Positions 54,252 through 61,121 of a DNA stretch of 64,000 nt are shown here, in pieces; positions within the stretch are counted from its first letter, which is position 1; each line of letters opens with the position of its first letter. Source of the DNA: Lachnospiraceae bacterium (GTDB taxonomy: Bacteria > Bacillota > Clostridia > Lachnospirales > Lachnospiraceae); NCBI GenBank assembly GCA_902363835.1, contig CABJBM010000011.1, positions 129,932 through 193,931 of the forward strand, written 5' to 3'. The notes below the pieces were generated by a model. That model was not told the origin of the DNA, made no database searches, and was given only the letters and a program-made list of their open reading frames with translations. A program made the position numbers and the translations under genes.

Positions 54252-55185
54252 TTACGCCGCCTTAACAGTAAATCGTCTTGACTGGCTGCATGTGGCAAAA
54301 TCCCGGTAAAGATCTGGCCGCTCCTCCTTTAATCGCTTGCTGTCAATACGGACTGTATCCACATTGCTCCAGGAAACTCTATAGTGCTCATTAAATGCCA
54401 TTTCATATTCGCCCATATAAAGCTTAAGCTGCTGTTCAATCTGATTCTGCTCCTGTGACAACTTCTTTGCCAGAAGAATGATTTCTTCCCTTCTTTTTAA
54501 CTGCTCATTTAAATGAGACGGAAGAGGAATCGTCTTTTTACGGGCTGTTGGAAAATACCGGTTAATCACTTCATTTGAAATATCACTGCCGTCCGGGTCT
54601 GGCATATTTCCTGACAAAACATGGTCCTCCCAGAATTCCTTTTCTATGGAAATCAGATTTTGAATCAGCTCCTCATCACGTTCGATCTTCTTATACTTGA
54701 ATTCCCTTCCCAAAATCACAACAGCCAGATACCAGGCCTTCGCCCCGGTCACCGCCATATAATGATGACATTGGATTTCATAATGGGCAGGGACAGATTC
54801 TCCGGTCCATTTATCTGCATTATAGGCACTGGCAGTTTTGCATTCAAGTCCCATGTTTTCCCCTGAAATAAGGCGGTCAACATTTGCCAGCATAAAGGGA
54901 TATTCTTCGCTCTGATACATGACATTGGACCGTCGTACCTTTAAGCCTGTCTCTTCCATAAAGCGCCGGGCCACATATTCTTCTAGGTCTCGCCCCTGTC
55001 TCATGGATTCATTATCATGATCTTTTACTTCTGAGCTTGTTTTTTCATAGAAAATACTCATAGGGCTGACATAGGGATTAAGACCACAGATTGCACCTGC
55101 ATCAGACCCACCTATTCCCTGTTTTCTGTATTTCAGCCAATCTTAATAAGATAAGCCGTTTGTTGAAATTAACTTTTTCATTCAT
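54252..55185 (-). pseudogene. yqaJ: YqaJ-family viral exonuclease, frameshifted near the N-terminus
   Basis: A YqaJ/lambda-exonuclease-like gene. The ATG at 55185 overlaps the radC stop (ATGA), giving MNEKVNFNKRLIL. About 14 codons later the reading must move by one frame, because the expected core DWLKYRKQGIGGSDAGAICG is in the next frame with a TAA just before it. The rest, from 55061 down (SMRQGRDLEEYVARRF, GLECKTASAYNAD, HYEIQCHHYMAVTGAKAWY), is intact, including the ECK and Q metal-site motifs. Either the gene is dead, or a non-standard start yields a protein that keeps the GGSD helix. Its partner RecT is intact downstream. Confidence 0.75.
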
Positions 55186-55703
55186 GCCACACCTCCAATT
55201 CCAAAAGGCTCAATCCTTTCTTCCCGGAAGCTTACATATCTGCCCTCTGAACCAATCATAATATGGTCAAGCAATTCGATTCCCAGCAATACTCCGGCTT
55301 CCTTAATCCGACCTGTAATAAGAGAATCCTCTCGACTTGGCTTCGGCTCTCCAGAAGGATGATTGTGAAAGCAAATAATTTTTGAAGCATTTGAAAGAAT
55401 GGCATGTTTAAATAAATCCCTTGGATCTATCCCACATGAGCTCAAGCCTCCCACTGCGACGATTTCCAAAGCGATGGGCGTCATTGCTGAATCCAATGAC
55501 ATTACCATCATCATCTCACGATCCGAATATTCAAAGAGAGGCCTCACCATATCCACTGCCTCTTTTGCTTCATGAAAACGTTCAGTTCCATAAACGGCAG
55601 TTCCTTCCCGAACCATTTTAAGCTTTATGATTCCTACTCTCTTCTTAGGAATAGGCTGCTTCATCATACCGATTACCTTTTCTTCCTGTGTTGCGTTCTT
55701 CAT
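55182..55703 (-). CDS. RadC-family JAB/MPN domain protein
   Basis: A 173-residue RadC-like protein with the JAMM metal site: E in the first strand, CFHNHPSGEPKPSREDSLIT (HxHP...S/TxxD). It lacks the N-terminal helix-hairpin-helix of chromosomal RadC. I use ATG 55703 (MKNATQEEKVIGMM), with AAGGAGG upstream; a longer frame begins with TTG and no site. Short RadC proteins are typical of ICEs and prophages. It overlaps the exonuclease gene by 4 nt. Confidence 0.85.
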   Translation of the reverse strand: MKNATQEEKVIGMMKQPIPKKRVGIIKLKMVREGTAVYGTERFHEAKEAVDMVRPLFEYSDREMMMVMSLDSAMTPIALEIVAVGGLSSCGIDPRDLFKHAILSNASKIICFHNHPSGEPKPSREDSLITGRIKEAGVLLGIELLDHIMIGSEGRYVSFREERIEPFGIGGVA

Positions 55704-55723
55704 AAATAATCGCGCCTCCTTGC

Positions 55724-55766
55724 AAAAACGGAAGCTTCCAGTATTCAAGAAAGAGACTTCCGTTTT
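55724..55766 (-). terminator. Terminator upstream of radC
   Basis: Arms AAAACGGAAG and CTTCCGTTTT with a 21-nt loop; T-rich on the minus-strand side. It lies between the 93-residue ORF and radC, so radC probably has its own promoter or read-through. Confidence 0.65.
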
Positions 55767-55933
55767 CTATATAATTATTTTATTTTTAATAACTTCCACA
55801 AAATACTCTCTTCACATCAAGACTTCTGTACTACCCTTTCACAGCATAAGAGAATATTGTATCAACGAACTTTCTGGAACAGCATTCCTCCGGAAATAGG
55901 GAATGTACTTTCATGTTAAAAACAAATTCATTT

Positions 55934-56215
55934 TTACAGCACTCCCCACCCTTCGATTTCCATCAACAACATCGCAGTATCAATGAGTCCCTCATACCAG
56001 CATACACTTCTGGGAACTTCATTCAAATAACATTCTGATAGCTCACCCATATTCAGGTATTCCTTAATCTGTACTTCAAATAAATCAAGTATATCCGGAT
56101 TCGCATTCTGAACCAAGTATGGAAAATCTCTGCAATTACTTAAAGCTTCCCACCTCTCCTCACCCCCACCTTCCGGCTCAACTGAGATACCTTTTTTCTG
56201 GCTCTGCTTTTTCAC
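55934..56215 (-). CDS. Hypothetical 93-residue protein after DUF932
   Basis: Starts with GTG that overlaps the DUF932 stop codon (GTGA), so it is translationally coupled. The sequence (ERWEALSNCRDFPYLVQNAN, DLFEVQIKEYLNMGELSEC, SVCWYEGLIDTAMLLMEIEG) is acidic and helical, with no motif I recognise. Conservation of the coupling suggests it works with the DUF932 protein. Confidence 0.6.
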   Translation of the reverse strand: MKKQSQKKGISVEPEGGGEERWEALSNCRDFPYLVQNANPDILDLFEVQIKEYLNMGELSECYLNEVPRSVCWYEGLIDTAMLLMEIEGWGVL

Positions 56216-57144
56216 CTTGCCCTTACCAGCTCATAAGCTTTATCAATCATGGCGTTCCCTTCTACTGTACGCGCAAAAAGACTTTCCTTATAATTTGCCC
56301 GTTCTCTTAAAGGTTTTGCATGTGTGGCAAAATCCGATACAGCATTCAGGAATCGCCAGCCATGCTTACCAGTAAATTTTAAATCCGGCGCTTCAAAATA
56401 CCTGATCTTTAAATCCTCTTTCAGCCTCATCAGATTCTTCTGCTGCTGTTCCGTAGGGTTATCAAGCAAAGGGAACAATGCATCAATATATTCATACACC
56501 TGATGGTCTGTCATCTTAATTCTGCTTAGTTCATCAATAGCCTTACCAAGCTCTCCCATGTACCTGTTGGCATAAAGGAGCGTATTTCTTGCATCTTCCA
56601 TCTTTCCCTCTATATTTCCGGTATGGTTTGCAGACCAGGATCTCTTTGCTGTCGCCAGGGCCAGGTTTAAAGTATTCTGGCAAACCACCCGAATAGGTGT
56701 CACTGCAGCCTTTATACCGCCTGTTCCATCGTGAGAATTCATAAACACAAGGTAAGGTTCGATTTCATCTCCGCTTATAATATAATGCTGAGGAAGCTTT
56801 GCAAGCAGCCAGGTCTTTCGCCCTTCCTGAAGAGAACCCGCCGTTTCATAGGTAACACCTTCACCAAGTAATTCATCTGTAAAAGCAAAAGCTTCCTCAT
56901 TCTGAACCACTTTGTAGCGATCGGAAACAACTCCCAGAACCTTTTCATCCATGTCCCGAATATTTGCCTTGAAGCCGTTAATTGGTATACCATCCTCCGT
57001 TTCTATAGACTTCTGAATCACCTGCCAGTCCAACCCGGCTAAAGCCAGGGCTTCTGCAGATGCAGGTGCCTCCATCACCATTGTTCCCAGCCCGTGCCAG
57101 GGCTTTTCTCTTGTGTAAAACATTGACTCCACGTTCGCTGACAT
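56212..57144 (-). CDS. DUF932 (phage/plasmid-like) protein
   Basis: A 310-residue DUF932 protein: MFYTREKPWHGLGTMV at the start, then VLGVVSDRYKVVQNEEAFAF, YLVFMNSHDGTGGIKAAVTP and RVVCQNTLNLAL, which are family hallmarks. DUF932 genes are frequent on ICEs, plasmids and phages near recombination functions; the role is not known. It opens the leftward recombination cluster (DUF932, small ORF, RadC, YqaJ, RecT). Start ATG after AAAGGAGG. Confidence 0.9.
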   Translation of the reverse strand: MSANVESMFYTREKPWHGLGTMVMEAPASAEALALAGLDWQVIQKSIETEDGIPINGFKANIRDMDEKVLGVVSDRYKVVQNEEAFAFTDELLGEGVTYETAGSLQEGRKTWLLAKLPQHYIISGDEIEPYLVFMNSHDGTGGIKAAVTPIRVVCQNTLNLALATAKRSWSANHTGNIEGKMEDARNTLLYANRYMGELGKAIDELSRIKMTDHQVYEYIDALFPLLDNPTEQQQKNLMRLKEDLKIRYFEAPDLKFTGKHGWRFLNAVSDFATHAKPLRERANYKESLFARTVEGNAMIDKAYELVRAR

Positions 57145-57353
57145 AATTGACCTCCTTTAATTGTTGATTTTTATTCTAAGAAATAATATATATTTGTTTT
57201 ATATTTACATTGCAGAACACCTACATAACGCTTATAGATCACCCCTTATAATCCGCTTTTAACCACTTATAGTTTATACAAGTAGTTACTTTATTTTCAT
57301 CACAGTTATAAAGACATTATCTGAAGCGTTAATATACTCGGATTTTAAAACAC

Positions 57354-57384
57354 AAAAAAACCAGAACGAAAACGCTCTGGCTTA
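57354..57384 (-). terminator. Terminator after the zinc-ribbon gene pair
   Basis: Minus strand GCCAGAGC-GTTTTC-GTTCTGG followed by TTTTTTT. It separates the zinc-ribbon genes from the DUF932 cluster. Confidence 0.8.
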
Positions 57385-57391
57385 TATCATA

Positions 57392-58696
57392 TTAACCTGC
57401 AGGAGCAGGTTCAATTAACTGTCCGGCTATGTATACAACTCCATTTTTATCAATATCAATGACAGTTCCATATACTGTCACATAATCGTCAGCAAATACA
57501 TTAGAGTTATACGCTGACAAAACTACGTATTGACCTTCACCATAAGCATCACTAATGAAATAGGCATCCAGGTTCTCCATGGTGTTATTATCATACCAAT
57601 CCATCATACCAACAGAATTTCCAGTACCAGCATAGGTAAACAAACCCGTTATATTTACTTGGCCGCCAATAAATCCGTTATCCTTAATCACTTGAACATT
57701 GGCTGTAAAGTAATCAGGATTATATCTTATATCATCCGGATTGGTATTATATCCAAAATCATACTTTGCCTCTGTCGGGCGACTGGAAGATTCATCAAAA
57801 GATTCCATATCATTTATTTCTGATGCCATAACATCATTGCCGCTATTGCCCCCGGGTGAAACCACTGCATCCGTTCCATCAACCACAGCTTCTTCATCCG
57901 TAAAAAATTCAGCCCAGATTATAACATCGCCTTTTGAATTCACACCAACCGGATAACCATATATCATCTTCCATTCATTCGTATAAGGCGATGATTCCTT
58001 AGAAATCACGATATAACCACCAGGAGAGTCACCACCACTGCTCATACAAAAGTATGCATAATAAGTATCCAACAGGTCACTCCACTCGTTTGCATCATAA
58101 GCCAGTTCTGTAACCCCTTCCATATAATCCTCTGGAATCGATTTTCCTATGATCAACCCCTTTACCTTAATTCCAATTCCACTGTAATCATTAATATTGT
58201 TACGAAGATCCTTAAACTCGGGAGTAACAGCATTCTGCATAAAGCTATTTCTATCTACGGCTTTTGTTGTATAAGATTTAGTACCTTCAATACCATCACC
58301 ATTTTGTGAAACTTCCGCAGATCCGGTATCCTTAGAAGGTGATTCCGCATTAATATCTGATACATCTATTGAATCTCTAACAAACATGCCTGCCAGTACA
58401 GTAATACTAAATATAATTCCTACAGCAATTAACAGCACTTTACCAAAACCTGAACGTTTCTTTGGTTTGCTTACATTCTGAGACTCTGATACCTTTTGAG
58501 CTGCTGTCTTAGGGTTGTTCCTCTGACCTAAATCTTCTTTATATAATAACTGCCCACATACAACACAAAACTTCTGTCCTGGTTCAAATTTTGTCCCGCA
58601 TTTAGGACAGGTATTAATAACCTCTACTTTTTCACCGCACACACTGCAAAACTTCTGGTTTTCCTGAAGATTGTTTCCACACTTTTTACAATTCAC
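57392..58696 (-). CDS. Double zinc-ribbon, single-pass membrane protein
   Basis: A 434-residue protein. Two zinc ribbons open it (CKKCG...FCSVCG and CPKCG...FCVVCG). A basic linker and one transmembrane helix follow at about 85-107 (KVLLIAVGIIFSITVLAGMFV), then a large, Asp/Gly-rich outer part. The outer part contains a TKGxxI-like strand set and a repeated V(Y/K)GTVxxID-type OB-like segment near the end, possibly a nucleic-acid-binding-like fold. Firmicutes carry many such zinc-ribbon membrane proteins of unknown role. It is 18 nt after the next zinc-ribbon gene, so the two form a unit. Confidence 0.75.
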   Translation of the reverse strand: MNCKKCGNNLQENQKFCSVCGEKVEVINTCPKCGTKFEPGQKFCVVCGQLLYKEDLGQRNNPKTAAQKVSESQNVSKPKKRSGFGKVLLIAVGIIFSITVLAGMFVRDSIDVSDINAESPSKDTGSAEVSQNGDGIEGTKSYTTKAVDRNSFMQNAVTPEFKDLRNNINDYSGIGIKVKGLIIGKSIPEDYMEGVTELAYDANEWSDLLDTYYAYFCMSSGGDSPGGYIVISKESSPYTNEWKMIYGYPVGVNSKGDVIIWAEFFTDEEAVVDGTDAVVSPGGNSGNDVMASEINDMESFDESSSRPTEAKYDFGYNTNPDDIRYNPDYFTANVQVIKDNGFIGGQVNITGLFTYAGTGNSVGMMDWYDNNTMENLDAYFISDAYGEGQYVVLSAYNSNVFADDYVTVYGTVIDIDKNGVVYIAGQLIEPAPAG

Positions 58697-58714
58697 GATT
58701 TATTCCCCTCTTTC

Positions 58715-59266
58715 TTAAACCGATATCGCTTTATAAACGATATCAGCTTCTTCTTGTTCCATATAATACGCTTTAATACTTGTTCCGCTTTTCAATGAAA
58801 TTATCATTGTCTTTTTTCTGCTTGTAAAGACGATCAAAGCAATTGCTGCTGGACCCACAATCAAAAGCGGTGGTATTACGAATCCTAAAAGAGTGGCAAC
58901 AGAAAGTCCCGCTATTTGCACCTTTTCAAGCTTAGTGAGAAGCGAAGTCTTTTTATAAACAACGCTTCCTATCTCTTGCTTATTAAAAATCAAGGAACTA
59001 ACTGGAGATGCCTTTGTGGTTTTCCTGTACGATGTTGCAGTCACCTCATTTCCAGTGACCTCAAAGACAGTTGTCAACTGTCTTTCTCCGTTTATAGCAA
59101 GCGCACCTGCTGTTAATTTATAAACCAAAGTATTTACCTGCTCACTCTGTGGTATAAAAACGCTATCTTCTTCAATCATTTTGCTTTGATCATCAGTCTG
59201 AGCTGGTGTCCCGCAATCAGGACAAAAACTTCCATCATATTTTTTTCCACAATTACTGCAATACAT
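58715..59266 (-). CDS. Zinc-ribbon protein with membrane hairpin
   Basis: A 183-residue protein with one zinc ribbon (CSNCG...FCPDCG), a beta-rich region (VFEVTGNEVTATSYRKTTKA) and a hydrophobic hairpin at about 125-155 (VATLLGFVIPPLLIVGPAAIALIVF). It is followed by a short tail. The middle resembles a PH-like/YokE-type fold (MIISLKSGTSIKAYYM), but this is a guess. It is co-transcribed with the larger zinc-ribbon membrane protein. Confidence 0.7.
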   Translation of the reverse strand: MYCSNCGKKYDGSFCPDCGTPAQTDDQSKMIEEDSVFIPQSEQVNTLVYKLTAGALAINGERQLTTVFEVTGNEVTATSYRKTTKASPVSSLIFNKQEIGSVVYKKTSLLTKLEKVQIAGLSVATLLGFVIPPLLIVGPAAIALIVFTSRKKTMIISLKSGTSIKAYYMEQEEADIVYKAISV

Positions 59267-59362
59267 ATATTACCCTCCTGTTTTGGCAGCTACGCCATTT
59301 TTTATAAGTTTATGATTTCTATCCTCTATTCCCATTTTTGAAACAACCCTGTACAACATTTA

Positions 59363-59446
59363 CTATTTTACCTGTACCCCTGCTTTTTCCAGTTCCTCAA
59401 AAAAATTTTTTGTACTGCTCACATTGGCCCTCCCGATATGTGTCAT
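59363..59446 (-). CDS. Possible 27-residue peptide
   Basis: A frame with STKNFFEELEKAGVQVK at its end follows the 46-residue gene directly. GGGAGG lies 6 nt before an internal GTG. It may be a short expressed peptide or the start of a lost gene. Weak support. Confidence 0.2.
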   Translation of the reverse strand: MTHIGRANVSSTKNFFEELEKAGVQVK

Positions 59447-59454
59447 TTATTTAA

Positions 59455-59595
59455 TTAATCTTTTTCTTTCTCTTGCTCCGCAGTCATATTCCGTTCGGCT
59501 TCAAGTCCCGCTATAAAAATTAATACTTTGGATACTTGCTCCGGTTCTAATTCCATAATCTTTTTTATTACAATATCTTTTTCTGTCAGTTCCAT
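59455..59595 (-). CDS. Small 46-residue acidic protein under repressor control
   Basis: Starts at ATG 59595 with GGAGGGG 3-4 nt upstream and encodes MELTEKDIVIKKIMELEPEQ, then VSKVLIFIAGLEAERNMTAE and a charged tail. The helix EPEQVSKVLIFIAGLEAE resembles the last helix of clostridial phage repressors (compare LNPGQIKAVLAFVKALEE at the end of the divergent repressor gene). It could form a heteromer with that repressor, acting as an anti-repressor. It is directly downstream of the leftward promoter with operators. Confidence 0.6.
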   Translation of the reverse strand: MELTEKDIVIKKIMELEPEQVSKVLIFIAGLEAERNMTAEQEKEKD

Positions 59596-59627
59596 ATTCC
59601 CCTCCATTTTGACCATATTAATCTAAA

Positions 59628-59703
59628 TTGAATTTAGTTTATCATGATTGAATTTAGTTGTCAATATTACATTCTTGACTGAATTTAGTTACTATGATAT
59701 TAT
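59628..59703. promoter_or_regulatory. Divergent promoters with three YTGAATTTAGTT operators
   Basis: Direct copies at 59628-59639, 59648-59659 and 59679-59690 (spacings 20 and 31 nt, close to 2 and 3 helical turns). The leftward promoter is TTGACA (59659-59664), 17 nt, TAAACT (59636-59641). The rightward one is TTGACT (59675-59680), 17 nt, TATTAT (59698-59703). Operators cover both -10/-35 regions, so the XRE protein can close both directions. Confidence 0.8.
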
Positions 59704-59727
59704 TTTGGACAAAGGCGGTGAGCAATT

Positions 59728-60087
59728 TTGAATCTAAGCGAAAGAATTAGATTATTACTTGAGGAAAACAATTTAAAGCAAAAAGATTTAGCCAAAGAAA
59801 TCGGGGTAACAGAGAGCTACATATCTGCCCTCTTAAACGGCAGAAACTCCAACATATCCCAGGCGCTTGCTACATTAATTGAGGAAAAATACGGGTACAG
59901 TAATTCCTGGATTCTGTATGGAACAGAACCCAAGCTAAAAATGGTAGGGAAAAACAAGACTTTATCGGACATCCATAAGAAAGCAATTTTACAAATAGAG
60001 AAATTGAACCCGGGACAAATAAAGGCCGTACTGGCCTTTGTAAAGGCATTGGAAGAAATAGAAAACGACTTCAGAGAACATCCTTAA
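59728..60087 (+). CDS. XRE-family repressor (TTG start)
   Basis: A 119-residue repressor with a helix-turn-helix at 5-60 (LKQKDLAKEIGVTESYISALLNGR), the phage-type WILYGTEP segment and a final helix LNPGQIKAVLAFVKALEEIE. The start is TTG 59728, preceded by GGCGGTGAGC; no ATG lies in the right place. It is transcribed away from the 46-residue gene and the DUF932 cluster and is flanked by three operator copies. It probably controls the switch of the mobile element. Confidence 0.85.
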   Translation: MNLSERIRLLLEENNLKQKDLAKEIGVTESYISALLNGRNSNISQALATLIEEKYGYSNSWILYGTEPKLKMVGKNKTLSDIHKKAILQIEKLNPGQIKAVLAFVKALEEIENDFREHP

Positions 60088-60238
60088 GACCCGTAGTATG
60101 TACCCACAGCTTGCCATGCATAGATGTACACCAATATGAAGCTAACATCCAGGACAGAGGATGCCTGAAAAATGAGTTACGGCTCATATGAGGCAGCCTC
60201 TCTTTACTTGCGTTTTTCCCTGCCTCAATCTTTTCATC

Positions 60239-60505
60239 TTATGACAGTAAATCCTCGCTCCGATTTGAGGACACTAAGATTTTTTTGAAATATCGCTCCG
60301 TATATCCAAGCTCCTTTGCCAAAACCTTCCCATTTGTTCCGTCATAGCGTTCTTTTATCTGCTTCTCAATATATGACTTGCTGTATAGTTTTACTGGAAA
60401 TGTAATCTGTAATCCATGCAGATGCTCATAGATACGGATTGTCGTCTCCACTCCCAATTGCTCTGCCAAATCTCGGTAAATACCGTAAAAATCCTTTGCA
60501 TCCAT
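60239..60505 (-). CDS. Mor-like transcription activator
   Basis: An 88-residue protein of the Mor/C family: LAEQLGVETTIRIYEHLHGL (dimerisation), QITFPVKLYSKSYIEKQI and the HTH KVLAKELGYTERYFKKILVS. In Mu, Mor activates middle transcription, but clostridial ICEs carry many small Mor-like proteins. It stands alone, 150 nt after the convergent XRE gene. A good AAAGGAGGAAG site precedes ATG 60505. Confidence 0.8.
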   Translation of the reverse strand: MDAKDFYGIYRDLAEQLGVETTIRIYEHLHGLQITFPVKLYSKSYIEKQIKERYDGTNGKVLAKELGYTERYFKKILVSSNRSEDLLS

Positions 60506-61121
60506 GAATCTTCCTCCTTTGCCTTCCTATTATAAGGGTTTCATGAATACTATTTCTTCTGTCATTATCCTTATTTTTCCTCTTGTAATTTTTCATATTA
60601 CATTTCTACGAACCTCCCTATCTATAAATTTAACTTCTGGCATCAACTATCAGCATTACTTCAATAATATATAATTGGCCGTAGTCAACTTTACATAATA
60701 GTAGTAATGAAAAATCATTGCCAAATTTAATAATTAATAGCATAAAAGGTGCCATAGCTTCTGTACGCTATGGCTTACTACGTTCCTATGTTCCCCTCAT
60801 ACAGCCATGCTGCAGATTAACATGGATATAATATATATCTGAAAATAAAAAAAAGACTTTTTTATCTTACTAAGTTATATATGAGAGCCCACTATTTATA
60901 ACCATCATATCCAACACCACAGTTTTGCCTGCACTTACATTAAAAGCATATAGAACAACCTATACCCCGTTTTTCGCTCTCTAAATAATATGATCGGCCT
61001 TTTTTAAATCAAGACCGGTCACCCCAAACTATATGCTATATTTTACTATTCTTATTAAATTTAAAATTAAAAAGAGCAAGGTACTATAATACGGTGCGTA
61101 AACACCTTATTTTCATATACC
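60506..61121. other. Gene-free interval with one perfect hairpin
   Basis: No convincing gene on either strand. A perfect 8-bp hairpin GCCATAGC / GCTATGGC lies at 60751-60774, and a T-rich run follows it on the minus strand (CACCTTTT), so it may terminate the primase-helicase transcript 350 nt downstream of its stop codon. The rest is AT-rich. Confidence 0.4.
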
